Below are positions 9,101 through 23,047 of a stretch of DNA of 55,780 nucleotides, piece by piece. The DNA comes from an uncultured bacterium. Its GTDB lineage: Bacteria; Verrucomicrobiota; Lentisphaeria; Victivallales; UBA1829. The stretch is taken from positions 18,594 through 74,373 of the forward strand of contig CADCMR010000018.1 of the NCBI GenBank assembly GCA_902802585.1, read 5' to 3'. How positions within the stretch are numbered: position 1 is the first letter of the stretch; each line of letters opens with the position of its first letter. The notes beneath the pieces are model-generated. The model was not told the DNA's origin, did no database searches, and saw only the letters and a list, made by a program, of their open reading frames with translations. The translations under genes were made by a program, and so were the position numbers.

Positions 9101-9135
9101 AGGACATATAGGACTTCTTTGGTCTTATATGTCCT
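9101..9135. terminator. Bidirectional hairpin terminator between AIDA-like gene and carB
   Basis: A 14 bp stem (9101-9114 with 9122-9135, one G-U pair) closes a 7 nt loop. On the minus strand it is followed by a run of seven T, which suits carB; on the plus strand the T-run is poor. The stem is built from an AGGACATATAGGAC-type sequence that recurs in degenerate form at 38636-38666. Confidence 0.75.
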
Positions 9136-9166
9136 ATCTTATGTCCGGACTCGCCCGGGCACAGCC

Positions 9167-12100
9167 TCAGTGGCGCGCTTGCCCTCCCGCGGCCTGGTGG
9201 ATGTGGCGGTGGTATTCCTGGAGGCAGCTGACCTCGAAACGCCCGAATTCGAGCTGGTCGCGCAGACCGTCAACGGCGGCTTCCGCGCCCGCGATGGTCG
9301 TGGTGATCGGGATGCCGGCGGCGATCGACTTGGAACGCATCCGTATTTCGTCGACCATGGCTTCCGCGCCATTTTCCGAGGTATTGATGACCCACTGGAT
9401 CTCGCCCTCATGGATGAGGTCGAGCAGGTTCGGGCGGCCCTTCGAGATGCGGAACAGCGCGTTCACGCGGATTCCCTCGTTGCAGAGCAGCGTGGAGGTG
9501 CCAAGCGTGGCGTACAGACGGAATCCGAGCTCGACAAGCTTGCGTGCGACGTCCACGATGCGCGGCTTGTCCTGGTCGCGGACCGACAGGAAGACGCTGC
9601 CCTGTTTCGGCAGGCGCGACCCGGCGGCGAGCTGGCTTTTCAAGTAGGCGATGCCCCAGTCCGGGTCAAGGCACATCACTTCGCCCGTCGACTTCATCTC
9701 CGGGGTCAGCACGATGTCGACACCGGGGAACTTCACGAACGGGAACACGGCCTCCTTCACGGCGGTGTACGGCAGGACGACTTCGCGCGTAAATCCGAGG
9801 TCGGCGAGCTTGCGCCCGGTCATGCAGAGCGCGGCGAGTCCGGCGAGATGCACGCCGATCGCCTTGCTGACGAACGGGATCGTGCGGGACGCGCGCGGAT
9901 TGACCTCGATCATGTAGATTTTTCCGTCCTTGACCGCGAGCTGCATGTTCATAAGTCCGTTCACGTGAAGCGCGGCGGCGAACTCGCGGGCATAGACGCG
10001 GATTTGAGCTAAAATTTCCGGGGACAGGCTCATCGGCGGGGTGATGCTGGCGGAGTCGCCGGAATGGCACCCGGCGGGCTCGACGTGCTCCAGAATCGCG
10101 CCGATCACGGTCGTCTCGCCGTCGGAAATGCAGTCCACGTCCAGCTCGACCGCGTTCTCCAGGAACCTGTCGATCAGGATGGGCTTTCCCTCGGCGACGC
10201 GCGCCGCCTCCTCGGCGAACTTGCGCAGGTATTTTTCCTTGTAGACGATCACCATGCCGCGACCGCCGAGCACGAAACTCGGGCGCACGAGCACGGGATA
10301 GCCAATCTTTTCCGCGATGGAGAGCGCTTCGTCCACGGTGTGCGCGATGCCGCTTTCCGGCTGGAGGATGCCGATCTTCGTGGCGAGCTGTTTGAAATAG
10401 TCGCGGTCCTCGGCGAGGTCGATATCGTCCGGGCTGGTACCGATCACGTTCGCGCCGGCGGCTTTCAGCGCCTGCGCCAGGTTCAGCGGCGTCTGCCCGC
10501 CGAACTGCACGATCACGCCGGAACACTGTTCACGTTCGTAGATATGCATGATATCCTCAAGCGTAAGCGGCTCGAAATAGAGCTTGTCACTGGTGTCGTA
10601 GTCGGTTGAGACGGTCTCCGGATTGGAGTTCACCATCACGACCTCGTAGCCAGCCTTGCGCAGCGCGAACGCCGCGTGGCAGCAGCAGTAGTCGAACTCG
10701 ATGCCCTGCCCGATGCGGTTCGGACCGCCGCCCAGCACCATGATCGACTTCTTATCGCCCCTCGGTCGTACGGGTTCGCCCGCGTCCGCGTAGGAGCTGT
10801 AGTAATATGGCGTGACCGCCTCGAATTCGCCCGCGCAGGTGTCGACCGCGCCGAAGCTCGGCAGCAGGCCGGATTGCCTGCGTTGCGCGGCGACGGCGGA
10901 TTCGGTCGAATGAAGCAGGAACGCGATCTGGCGGTCGCTGAATCCGAAATCCTTTGCCTGTTTAAAGAGCGCATGGTCGGCGGCTAGGTTATCGAGCGTC
11001 CCGGCGGAGGCAATCTCGTCCTCGAACATGGCGAGTTCGCGCAGATGCCGCAGGAAGAAGCGGTCGATCTGTGTGAGGGAGAAGACTTTTTCGACGTCCC
11101 AGCCGCGCTTGAACGCCGCGCGGAGCCAGAAGATGCGTTCCGCGTTCGGCTTCACAAGCTTTTCCTCCAGGACTTCGTCGGAGGCGGACTCGAACGCAGC
11201 GTCCTTGCCGTCCGCGCCGAATCCGGCACGGCCTGTTTCGAGCGAACGCAGAGCCTTCTGGAGGCTCTGCTTGAAGTTGCGGCCGATCGCCATGACCTCG
11301 CCGACGGATTTCATCTGGGTGCCGAGCGTGGGGTCGGCGGCGGGGAACTTCTCGAAGGTGAACCGCGGAATTTTGGTCACGATGTAGTCGAGCGCGGGTT
11401 CGAAACAGCTCGGCGTGCTGCCCGTGATGTCATTGCGGAGTTCGTCCAGCGTGTAGCCGACCGCGAGCTTGGCGGCGATCTTTGCGATGGGGAATCCGGT
11501 GGCTTTCGAGGCGAGCGCGCTCGAACGCGACACACGCGGGTTCATCTCGATGATGATGCGGCGTCCGGTGTCCGGATTGACCGCCCACTGCACGTTCGAT
11601 CCGCCGGTCTCCACGCCGATTGCGGCAAGCACGCGCAGTGAGTCGTCGCGCATCTCCTGGTATTCGCGGTCGGTGAGCGTCTGGATGGGGGCGACGGTGA
11701 TTGAGTCGCCGGTATGGACGCCCATCGGGTCGAGGTTTTCGATGGAGCAGACGATGACGCTGGAGCCCTTCTTGTCGCGCATGACCTCCATCTCGAATTC
11801 CTTCCAGCCGAGCAGGGATTCCTCGATCAGGACCTCGTGGTTGAGGCTGGCTTCCAGACCGCGCCGCACGATCTCCCGGAATTCCGCCTCGTCGTGCGCG
11901 ATGCCGCCGCCCGTGCCACCGAGCGTGAATCCGGGGCGAATGATGAGCGGCCATGTACCAATGGTGCGCGCAATGGCGTCCGCCTCGCTTTCGGAATGCG
12001 CGGAGCCGGACTGCGGCAGGTCGAGTCCGAGGTCCTGCATGGTCTTTTTGAAGAGCTGGCGGTCCTCGGCGCGGGCGATGGCGTCCGCGCTGGCGCCGAT

Positions 12101-12445
12101 CAGCTCGACGTGGTAGCGTTTCAGGATGCCGTTCTTGTTCAGCTCCATGGCGAGGTTCAGCGCAGTCTGGCCGCCGAGCGTCGGCAATATGGCGTCCGGG
12201 CGTTCGCGCCGGATGATCTCGTGGAGGATGTCGCACGTGAGCGGTTCGATGTAGGTGCGGTCGGCGAGCTCGGGATCGGTCATGACGGTCGCCGGATTGG
12301 AGTTCACGAGCACGACCTCGAACCCGTCCTGCTTCAGCACCTTGCAAGCCTGTACGCCGGAGTAGTCGAACTCGCAGCCCTGCCCGATCACGATGGGACC
12401 GGACCCGATCAGCAGGATTTTCTGGATGTCAGTGCGTTTCGGCAT
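9167..12445 (-). CDS. carB: Carbamoyl-phosphate synthase large subunit
   Basis: CarB makes carbamoyl phosphate from bicarbonate, two ATP and ammonia tunnelled from CarA, for pyrimidine and arginine synthesis. The 1092 residues hold the duplicated architecture: an ATP-grasp half beginning with [21 protein letters not shown], an oligomerisation segment, a second half beginning near residue 568 with [19 protein letters not shown], and a C-terminal MGS-like regulatory domain from about residue 950. The signature [18 protein letters not shown] is intact. It is the last gene of purF-carA-pyrG-carB, and its start overlaps the end of pyrG by 17 bp, implying coupled translation. Having pyrG between carA and carB is unusual. 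Transcription probably stops at the hairpin at 9101-9135. Confidence 0.97.
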   Translation of the reverse strand: MPKRTDIQKILLIGSGPIVIGQGCEFDYSGVQACKVLKQDGFEVVLVNSNPATVMTDPELADRTYIEPLTCDILHEIIRRERPDAILPTLGGQTALNLAMELNKNGILKRYHVELIGASADAIARAEDRQLFKKTMQDLGLDLPQSGSAHSESEADAIARTIGTWPLIIRPGFTLGGTGGGIAHDEAEFREIVRRGLEASLNHEVLIEESLLGWKEFEMEVMRDKKGSSVIVCSIENLDPMGVHTGDSITVAPIQTLTDREYQEMRDDSLRVLAAIGVETGGSNVQWAVNPDTGRRIIIEMNPRVSRSSALASKATGFPIAKIAAKLAVGYTLDELRNDITGSTPSCFEPALDYIVTKIPRFTFEKFPAADPTLGTQMKSVGEVMAIGRNFKQSLQKALRSLETGRAGFGADGKDAAFESASDEVLEEKLVKPNAERIFWLRAAFKRGWDVEKVFSLTQIDRFFLRHLRELAMFEDEIASAGTLDNLAADHALFKQAKDFGFSDRQIAFLLHSTESAVAAQRRQSGLLPSFGAVDTCAGEFEAVTPYYYSSYADAGEPVRPRGDKKSIMVLGGGPNRIGQGIEFDYCCCHAAFALRKAGYEVVMVNSNPETVSTDYDTSDKLYFEPLTLEDIMHIYEREQCSGVIVQFGGQTPLNLAQALKAAGANVIGTSPDDIDLAEDRDYFKQLATKIGILQPESGIAHTVDEALSIAEKIGYPVLVRPSFVLGGRGMVIVYKEKYLRKFAEEAARVAEGKPILIDRFLENAVELDVDCISDGETTVIGAILEHVEPAGCHSGDSASITPPMSLSPEILAQIRVYAREFAAALHVNGLMNMQLAVKDGKIYMIEVNPRASRTIPFVSKAIGVHLAGLAALCMTGRKLADLGFTREVVLPYTAVKEAVFPFVKFPGVDIVLTPEMKSTGEVMCLDPDWGIAYLKSQLAAGSRLPKQGSVFLSVRDQDKPRIVDVARKLVELGFRLYATLGTSTLLCNEGIRVNALFRISKGRPNLLDLIHEGEIQWVINTSENGAEAMVDEIRMRSKSIAAGIPITTTIAGAEAAVDGLRDQLEFGRFEVSCLQEYHRHIHQAAGGQARH

Positions 12446-14048
12446 TTTGACGACCTTTCAGCGCCGCTTCCACGAGCCCGTCGAAAAGCGGATGCGCGTG
12501 CATGGGGCGGGATTTGAATTCGGGGTGGAACTGGCAGCCGATGAAGAACGGGTGGTCCGGTATCTCGACGATCTCCACCAGGCCGCGCTGCGGATTCACG
12601 CCGCTGATGCGAAGTCCGGCGGATTCGAGCGCCTCGCGGTACTTCGGATTGAACTCGAACCGGTGGCGATGGCGTTCGTGGATGAGCTTTTCGCCGTAGA
12701 GGCGTTCCGCGAGCGAACCGGGGACCAGCTCGCAGTCATACGCGCCGAGGCGCATGGTGCCGCCCTTGTCATGAATCGTGCGCTGTTCGTCCATGAGGTC
12801 GATGACCGGATTTGTCGTATGTTCGTTGAACTCGGAGCTGTCGGCGTCGGCGAGCTTGAGGACGTCCCGCGCAAATTCGATCACGGCGCACTGCATGCCC
12901 AGGCAGATGCCCAGGAACGGGATCTTGTGCGTGCGAGCGTATTCGATCGCCCTGATCTTGCCGTCCACGCCGCGCGTCCCGAATCCGCCGGGCACCAGGA
13001 TGCCGTCCACGCCATTCAGGAGCGCCGCCGGATCGGAGGACATGAATTCCTCGGATTCGATCTTGCGGACGTCGACCTTGCAGGAGTGCTTAATCCCGGC
13101 GTGGCTGAGCGATTCGTAGATGCTTTTGTACGCGTCCTGGTGGCGGATGTACTTGCCGACGACCGCGATGGTGCACTTGCTTTGCGGATGCAGCACGTCC
13201 TCAAGCCACTTGCAGTAGCCGTCCAGGTCGATGGTGCGCGGATCGAGGTGAAGCAGCTCCAGCACGCGCGTGTCGAACTGCTGCTGCTCCAGCTCCAGCG
13301 GCACTTCATAAATGGAATTCTGCACGTCCAGCTCCTCGATCACGCAATTGCGCCGCACGTTGCAGAAAAGCGACAGCTTGTTGAGGTGTTCCTCCTCCAT
13401 CGGCACTTCGGACCGGCACACGAGGATGTCCGGCACGATACCGATGCCGCGGAGCGCCGCCACGGAATGCTGGCTGGGCTTCGTCTTCAGCTCCTTCGCC
13501 GCGCGGATGAAAGGCACGAGCGTGAGGTGGATGAAGATCGCATCGCCCGCGGGAGCCTCCAGCTTGAACTGGCGGGTGGCCTCCTGGAACGGCAGGCTCT
13601 CGATGTCGCCCGTGGTGCCGCCGATCTCCGTGATGGCGATGTCCACGTCGTCGCTCTCCAGCGACCGGATCGCCGCCTTGATCTCATCTGTGATGTGGGG
13701 GACGACCTGCACGGTGCCGCCGAGGTAGCCGCCGGCGCGTTCGCGTGCGATCACGCTGCCGTAGATGCGTCCGGAGGTGTAGTTGCTGGCGTGAGAACAC
13801 GTCACACCGGCGATGCGCTCGTAGTGGCCGAGGTCGAGGTCGGTCTCCGCGCCGTCGTCGGTCACGAAGACTTCGCCGTGCTGGTATGGGCTCATGGTGC
13901 CGGGGTCCACGTTCAGGTACGGGTCGAGCTTCTGCATCGCCACGCGGTATCCGCGCTGTTTCAGGAGGAACGCGAGGGCGGCTCCGGTGATGCCCTTGCC
14001 GAGGCTGGAAACGACTCCGCCCGTGATGAAGATGTGTTTCGTTTTCAT
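12429..14048 (-). CDS. pyrG: CTP synthase
   Basis: PyrG aminates UTP to CTP using ATP and glutamine. The 539 residues are normal for the family. The N-terminal synthetase domain opens with [17 protein letters not shown] and continues through [20 protein letters not shown]. The C-terminal class I glutamine amidotransferase domain shows [17 protein letters not shown] with the nucleophilic Cys, and a late HPEF motif with the catalytic His and a following Glu/Asp region. Its ATG overlaps the carA stop by 4 bp, and carB overlaps its end, so all three are translationally coupled. CTP synthase here sits directly with the enzyme supplying pyrimidine carbamoyl phosphate, and like CarA and PurF it consumes glutamine. 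Confidence 0.97.
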   Translation of the reverse strand: MKTKHIFITGGVVSSLGKGITGAALAFLLKQRGYRVAMQKLDPYLNVDPGTMSPYQHGEVFVTDDGAETDLDLGHYERIAGVTCSHASNYTSGRIYGSVIARERAGGYLGGTVQVVPHITDEIKAAIRSLESDDVDIAITEIGGTTGDIESLPFQEATRQFKLEAPAGDAIFIHLTLVPFIRAAKELKTKPSQHSVAALRGIGIVPDILVCRSEVPMEEEHLNKLSLFCNVRRNCVIEELDVQNSIYEVPLELEQQQFDTRVLELLHLDPRTIDLDGYCKWLEDVLHPQSKCTIAVVGKYIRHQDAYKSIYESLSHAGIKHSCKVDVRKIESEEFMSSDPAALLNGVDGILVPGGFGTRGVDGKIRAIEYARTHKIPFLGICLGMQCAVIEFARDVLKLADADSSEFNEHTTNPVIDLMDEQRTIHDKGGTMRLGAYDCELVPGSLAERLYGEKLIHERHRHRFEFNPKYREALESAGLRISGVNPQRGLVEIVEIPDHPFFIGCQFHPEFKSRPMHAHPLFDGLVEAALKGRQNAETH

Positions 14049-15163
14049 GATCTGCTGTCCTCCATGAGTTTGCGGAACGCGTCGAAAAGCCCGGCGGCGT
14101 CGTGCGGTCCGGGAGCGGCTTCCGGGTGGTACTGCACGCTGAACGCAGGGAGCGTTTTGTGGCGGATTCCTTCGATTGTATTGTCGTTGAGATTGATGTG
14201 CGTGAGTTCAAGTTCGGCGGGCAGATCCGTCAGCGCGAAATTGTGGTTCTGGCTGGAGATCGCGACCTCGCCGGTCAGGATGTTTTTGACGGGGTGGTTG
14301 CACCCGTGGTGCCCGAATTTCAGGCGGCCGCACTTCGCGCCGCACGCCAGACCGAGCAGCTGGTGCCCGAGGCAGATCCCCATCATCGGGACACCGCTTC
14401 CGAGCAGAACGCGGATGTTTTCGATGGCGTAGGTCACGGCGGACGGGTCGGCGGGACCATTGGAGAGGAACACGCCGTCCGGTTTCGCTTCGAGCACGAC
14501 CTCGGGCGGCGTCGAGGCGGGGACGACCGTCACGCGCATGTCGCGCGCGGCGAGCATCCGCAGGATATTGTATTTCACACCGAAATCGTACACGATCACG
14601 TGATATTTCCCGTCGTCGTTCCAGTCGTACGGAACCGGCGTCGTCACGATGGACGCGTAGTCCTGACCTTCAAGTCCTTCCCATGCCTGCGCCCGCTTTA
14701 CGGCTTCTTTCTCCGAGATCGCCTCTCCGCTCACATGCAGATAGGCTTTCTGGCTGCCTTTCGTGCGCAGGTGCAAAGTCAGCGCGCGCGTATCGACGCC
14801 GGCAAGGCCGGGCTTGCCGAAACGCTTCATAATCGCGGACAGCTCCTCGCGGGAACGCCAGTTCGAGGCGGGGTTGAGCTCCTGTATCATCAAACCGTTC
14901 AGGAAGAGGCTCCGCGATTCCATGTCCTCCTGCGTGCAGCCGTAGTTGCCGACCTCCGCGGTCGTGAGCGTCACGAACTGCCCCGCGTAGGACGGGTCGG
15001 AAATAATCTCCTGGTATCCGGTCATGCCGGTATTGAACACCGCTTCGCCCGTGCGGTCGTGCAGGTCGCCGAACGCATAACCGTGAAAGACCGTGCCGTC
15101 GGCGAGCGCGAGGAACGCCCTGCGTTCGCGCTGCTGTTTCCACAATTCCTTATAATCGTCCAT
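14045..15163 (-). CDS. carA: Carbamoyl-phosphate synthase small (glutaminase) subunit
   Basis: CarA hydrolyses glutamine and passes ammonia to CarB. The 372 residues are of usual size. The N-terminal domain carries [20 protein letters not shown]. The class I amidotransferase domain carries [10 protein letters not shown] with the catalytic Cys and [11 protein letters not shown] with the catalytic His and Glu. The start ATG lies one base after the purF stop, and the stop overlaps pyrG by 4 bp, so the gene is embedded in a tightly packed operon. No separate promoter is visible. Confidence 0.97.
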   Translation of the reverse strand: MDDYKELWKQQRERRAFLALADGTVFHGYAFGDLHDRTGEAVFNTGMTGYQEIISDPSYAGQFVTLTTAEVGNYGCTQEDMESRSLFLNGLMIQELNPASNWRSREELSAIMKRFGKPGLAGVDTRALTLHLRTKGSQKAYLHVSGEAISEKEAVKRAQAWEGLEGQDYASIVTTPVPYDWNDDGKYHVIVYDFGVKYNILRMLAARDMRVTVVPASTPPEVVLEAKPDGVFLSNGPADPSAVTYAIENIRVLLGSGVPMMGICLGHQLLGLACGAKCGRLKFGHHGCNHPVKNILTGEVAISSQNHNFALTDLPAELELTHINLNDNTIEGIRHKTLPAFSVQYHPEAAPGPHDAAGLFDAFRKLMEDSRS

Positions 15164-15164
15164 A

Positions 15165-16886
15165 TCAGTATGCTCTTTCCTGGTTGTTTTCCATGAAGTT
15201 CACCAGCGCGCGGTTCGCAGTGCGGACGCCGCCGGGCGTGGGGTAGTCCCCCGTGAAATACCAGTCGCCGGGATAATCCGGGCAGCAGGAATGCAGCGCC
15301 TCGACGGTCTGGTAGACGACCCTGAGCTCCGCCTTGAGCCCGGGCGGCGTGAGAAGGCGCGCGATCTCCGCGTGAAGGTCCTCCTCCTCGACGGCGTCGT
15401 AGACATCGCGCATGTGGTTTTCGTTGGGCGCGCCGCCGGACAGAGCTTTCCTCGCCGCCTCGCAGGCGCGGTTCAGCACGCTTTCGCGACCGGTGCGACG
15501 CAGGATCGTGACGGCGGCCTGGAACGCCGCCAGGTCGCCCGCGCACGCCATGTCGATGCCGTAGCAGTCAGGGTATTTGACCGGGGGCGCGGAGCTCGCC
15601 ACGATGATGCGTTTCGGACCGAGGCGGTCGAGGATCGGCAGGATCGCGTTCCGCATGGTGTTGCCGCGCACGATGGAGTCGTCCAGCACGACCAGCGTGT
15701 CCACGCCCGGCCGGATCAGCCCGTAGGTCACGTCGTAGACGTGCATGTAGAGTTCGCGGCGGCTGTCGGCGTCGGCGATGAACGTGCGGAATTTCGCGTC
15801 CTTGACCGCGATCTCCCCGAAGCGAACGAGGTGATCCTGGTGCGCCGCCATCGTGAAGAGCGTTTCGAGCATGCCGTGGAAGCTGACGCGCGCGGAGTTC
15901 GGAATATAACTGAAGAAAGTTGAGTCGAAATCGTTGTCCGCCGCCTGAAGCACCGCCGGAACCAGCGATTTGCCAAGGCGTTTGCGTTCGCGGTGGATGT
16001 CCGCGTCGTTCGGACGCGAGAAGTAGATGCGCTCGAAGACGCAGCTGCGGCGTTCCGCCGGTTCCAGGCAGTCGAGGATCTCCACGCCGCCGTCCGCACG
16101 TGCAATCACCGCCTTGCCCGGCGGAATCTCCATAACTTCGGACGTGGCGCAGTCGAACGCCGCCTGGATCGCGGGACGTTCGCTCGCCGCCGCGAACACC
16201 TCGTCGTCAAAATAAAAATATCCGGGACGTATCGCATGGGGGTCCCGGATCGTGAAAGCATCGCCCGCGCCGTTGAAGCCGCAGAGCGTGAACGCGCCGT
16301 CAAGGCCGTTCAGCGCCTGCCGCAGGATCTTCGCCCAGTCCGGCGAACCGGGGTGAAGATTGGAATCCTGTTCCAGGTAGTGCGCGATGATCTGGAGGAT
16401 CAGGTAGCCGTCCGCCTTGCTCTTCGGATGATGCCCGAGTTTCAAAAACTTTTCAAAGAGGTCGTGCGCGCCCGTGAGATTGAAATTCCCCGCCAGCAGC
16501 AGCGTCCGACGCAGGCAGTTCGAATCGTGCACGAACGGATGGCAGGCGGATTCCTCGTGCCGTCCATACGTCGCGTACCGGAGATGCCCCAGCAGGATTC
16601 CGCCGTCGAACCCCGGCGCGCCGCCGCATCGTCCGAGCAGGTCGGCGAGCGGGTCCTCCGATGCGGCGGAACGCTCCACGCGGTACGCCGGCAGACCGGG
16701 TTCCGGATTGAGATACAGCGAAGCGATTCCCGCGCCGTCCTGTCCGCGGTTGTGCTGTTTTTCAAGCAGGAGCGCCATCTTGCTGAATCCGTAGTCGGCG
16801 CTGCCGTATTTGCTGAAATAGTATTCCTGAGGTTTGCGAAGCCGGAGCAGCGCGACCGCGCATTCATGTTTGACCGCATCTGACAT
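15165..16886 (-). CDS. purF: Amidophosphoribosyltransferase, long Bacteroidetes-type PurF
   Basis: PurF transfers glutamine ammonia to PRPP to give 5-phosphoribosylamine, the first step of purine synthesis. The start at 16886 is chosen because AAAGGAG sits 7 nt upstream. An 8-residue propeptide then precedes the N-terminal nucleophile (HE|CAVAL), and NRGQDGAG, GHLRYATYG and GNFN follow as class II amidotransferase motifs. The PRPP loop VVLDDSIVRGNT is clear near residue 390. At 573 residues it is longer than the usual 470-510. The stretch after the nucleophile (RLRKPQEYYFSKYG, then EKQHNRGQDGAG) resembles the long PurF I remember from Bacteroides. It is first in an operon with carA, pyrG and carB, and a weak sigma-54-type promoter lies 60-80 bp upstream. 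Confidence 0.93.
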   Translation of the reverse strand: MSDAVKHECAVALLRLRKPQEYYFSKYGSADYGFSKMALLLEKQHNRGQDGAGIASLYLNPEPGLPAYRVERSAASEDPLADLLGRCGGAPGFDGGILLGHLRYATYGRHEESACHPFVHDSNCLRRTLLLAGNFNLTGAHDLFEKFLKLGHHPKSKADGYLILQIIAHYLEQDSNLHPGSPDWAKILRQALNGLDGAFTLCGFNGAGDAFTIRDPHAIRPGYFYFDDEVFAAASERPAIQAAFDCATSEVMEIPPGKAVIARADGGVEILDCLEPAERRSCVFERIYFSRPNDADIHRERKRLGKSLVPAVLQAADNDFDSTFFSYIPNSARVSFHGMLETLFTMAAHQDHLVRFGEIAVKDAKFRTFIADADSRRELYMHVYDVTYGLIRPGVDTLVVLDDSIVRGNTMRNAILPILDRLGPKRIIVASSAPPVKYPDCYGIDMACAGDLAAFQAAVTILRRTGRESVLNRACEAARKALSGGAPNENHMRDVYDAVEEEDLHAEIARLLTPPGLKAELRVVYQTVEALHSCCPDYPGDWYFTGDYPTPGGVRTANRALVNFMENNQERAY

Positions 16887-16947
16887 TGCGGTACTCCTTT
16901 CGGTGCGGAGTTGAGATGGTTTTGATATTGTTTCCCGGCGGACAAAC

Positions 16948-16966
16948 AAGCATAAAACATGCCAAA
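16948..16966 (-). promoter_or_regulatory. Candidate sigma-54 promoter for purF-carA-pyrG-carB
   Basis: On the minus strand TTGGCATGTTTTATGCT has GG (plus 16962-16963) and GC (plus 16950-16951) exactly 10 bp apart, as the -24/-12 elements require. It differs from the TGGCACG-N4-TTGCW consensus at two positions. The start would be near 16939, leaving about 53 nt to the ATG. Confidence 0.55.
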
Positions 16967-16997
16967 CGGCATTGAGGAGGAAAACGCAAAGCCAGGA

Positions 16998-17043
16998 TTA
17001 CATAAAATGTAAATACGGGGTTACACGATTACAAATCATGTAA
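16998..17043. promoter_or_regulatory. Pair of AT-rich palindromes, candidate activator sites
   Basis: Site 1 (16998-17012) is TTACAT-AAA-ATGTAA, a perfect inverted repeat. Site 2 (17021-17043) has arms TTACACGAT and ATCATGTAA with one mismatch and a 5 bp centre. The pair is centred near 17020, about 59 bp from the gltB -24 GG and about 58 bp from the purF -24 GG. A TGTAAA-N9-ACA string at 17008-17025 bridges the sites and recurs upstream of the PII gene. Confidence 0.55.
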
Positions 17044-17076
17044 ACAGCCGACCGTGTTTTCCGCTGAATGAGGGTG

Positions 17077-17094
17077 TTGGCACGGGATTTGCTT
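17077..17094 (+). promoter_or_regulatory. Sigma-54 promoter for gltBD
   Basis: TTGGCACGGGATTTGCTT matches the TGGCACG-N4-TTGCW consensus at every defined position, with GG (17079-17080) and GC (17091-17092) 10 bp apart. Transcription would start near 17104, about 42 nt before gltB. Confidence 0.85.
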
Positions 17095-17145
17095 ATCAGA
17101 CGCCGAGTTATTTCAAGTTGAACCTGACGAAGAAAGGCAAAAAAC

Positions 17146-21558
<4,413 letters not shown>

Positions 21559-21576
21559 GAAAGGAGCTTACCGACC

Positions 21577-22956
21577 ATGATCGAACGCATACACGATATG
21601 TACCGTCCCGCGGACGAACGCGTCCGCGATTACAACGAAGTCGAAATCCGCCTGACGCCCGAACAGGTCCGCGAACAGATGCTCCGCTGCCACAACTGCG
21701 GCGTGCCGTTCTGCCACGGCTCAGGCTGCCCGCTCGGAAACGTCATCCCCGACTTCAACAGCGCCGCCGCGTCCGGCGACTGGCTCGCCGCGTGGCGCAT
21801 CCTCTCCGAAACCAGTTTCTTCCCCGAGTTCACCTGCCGCATCTGCCCCGCCCTGTGCGAGGGCGCGTGCTGCAACGGCGTCAACGACGACCCCGTGATG
21901 GTGCGCCAGTGCGAAAAAGTCATCGTCGAAACCGCGTTTGAAAACGGCTGGGTGAAACCCGTCGTCCCCGCGGTCCGAAACGGCAAAAGCGTCGCCGTCG
22001 TCGGCAGCGGGTCGTCCGGGCTCTACGCCGCCGAGTCACTGAACCGCGCCGGATTCAACGTGACCGTCTTCGAGGCGAACCACAAGCCCGGCGGACTCCT
22101 CCGCTACGGCATCCCCGATTTCAAGCTCGACAAACGCGTCATCGACCGCCGAATCTCCCTCATGCGCCAGGCGGGAATCGAATTCCTGACCGACTGCCGC
22201 ATCGGGCTCGACGTCGCCGGGCAGTATCTCCTGCGGAACTACGACGCGGTCGTGCTCGCCACAGGCACCCCGTGCGCCCGCGACCTGAACATCCCCGGTC
22301 GCGAACTCAACGGCGTCCACTTCGCACTCGAGTTCCTCCAGGGGCAGAACCGCGTGAACGACGGCGAGCTCCGCACGCTCCCCGTCAGCGCGAAGGGCAA
22401 ACGCGTGCTCATCATCGGCGGCGGCGACACCGGCAGCGATTGCGCCGGAACCGCGATCCGCCAGGGCGCGGCGAGCGTGAAACAGGTCGAGATCATGCCC
22501 ATGCCGCCCGAGACGCGGTCCGCCTCCACCCCGTGGCCCGCCTGGCCGTGGATGCTCCGCACCAGCTCCAGCCACAAGGAGGGCTGCGAACGCGAGTGGA
22601 ACGTGGCGAGCGACCGCTTCCTCGGCGAGAACGGCGTCCTGACCGGCGTCGAGGTACATTCCGTCCGCTGGGAAACCTCGCCCGAAGGCCGCCCGCTGAA
22701 ACCCGTTCCGGTCGAAAACTCCACCCGCGTCATCGAAGCCGATTTGATCCTGCTCGCCATGGGCTTCACCGGAGCCGATCCCGCCGGTCCCGCCGCCGAC
22801 CTCCAGCTCAAACTCACGCCCCGTAACGGACTGGTCGCTGATCCGGAGCGCCGCGTCTACACCGTCGGCGACTGCACCACCGGCGCTTCGCTCGTGGTAC
22901 GAGCCATGGCGGACGCGAAGAAGACCGTCCAGGAGATCATCCGCGATCTGGCATAA
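21577..22956 (+). CDS. gltD: Glutamate synthase small subunit
   Basis: GltD supplies electrons from NAD(P)H to GltB through FAD and 4Fe-4S clusters. The 459 residues are typical. Cysteine clusters are visible at CHNCGVPFCHGSGCPLG (about residues 34-50) and CRICPALCEGACC (about residues 87-99). The FAD-binding GSGSSGLYAAESL lies near residue 141, the NAD(P)H site GGGDTGSDCAGTA near residue 284, and the late ATG-like VYTVGDCTTGASLVVRAM near residue 428. AAAGGAG lies 10 nt before the ATG, and the 18 bp gap to gltB indicates one transcript. The sigma-54 activator gene begins 91 bp downstream in the same direction. Confidence 0.96.
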   Translation: MIERIHDMYRPADERVRDYNEVEIRLTPEQVREQMLRCHNCGVPFCHGSGCPLGNVIPDFNSAAASGDWLAAWRILSETSFFPEFTCRICPALCEGACCNGVNDDPVMVRQCEKVIVETAFENGWVKPVVPAVRNGKSVAVVGSGSSGLYAAESLNRAGFNVTVFEANHKPGGLLRYGIPDFKLDKRVIDRRISLMRQAGIEFLTDCRIGLDVAGQYLLRNYDAVVLATGTPCARDLNIPGRELNGVHFALEFLQGQNRVNDGELRTLPVSAKGKRVLIIGGGDTGSDCAGTAIRQGAASVKQVEIMPMPPETRSASTPWPAWPWMLRTSSSHKEGCEREWNVASDRFLGENGVLTGVEVHSVRWETSPEGRPLKPVPVENSTRVIEADLILLAMGFTGADPAGPAADLQLKLTPRNGLVADPERRVYTVGDCTTGASLVVRAMADAKKTVQEIIRDLA

Positions 22957-23010
22957 GAATGTCCATCCGAGATTCACCCCAAATTCATGAAAGGTTTGTG
23001 TGTTTTCCTC

Positions 23011-23039
23011 TTGATTAAACATGACTAATCATGTATATT
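23011..23039 (+). promoter_or_regulatory. Sigma-70-like promoter for the sigma-54 activator gene
   Basis: TTGATT (23011-23016), a 17 bp spacer and TATATT (23034-23039) preceded by TG. The predicted start is near 23046, which is essentially at the ATG (23048), so the message would be leaderless. Confidence 0.6.
23019..23034. promoter_or_regulatory. Palindrome inside the activator promoter
   Basis: ACATGACTAATCATGT has perfect 6 bp arms around a 4 bp centre and lies between the -35 and -10, touching the -10. The position would suit a repressor or autoregulation. Its arms share the TCATGT core with site 2 upstream of gltB. Confidence 0.45.
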
Positions 23040-23047
23040 ATTATACC

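Noticed and set aside
16998..17043. Classical NifA site TGT-N10-ACA upstream of gltB
   Set aside because: Spacing by hand is N12, not N10, on both strands, so I describe the palindromes without naming them NifA sites.
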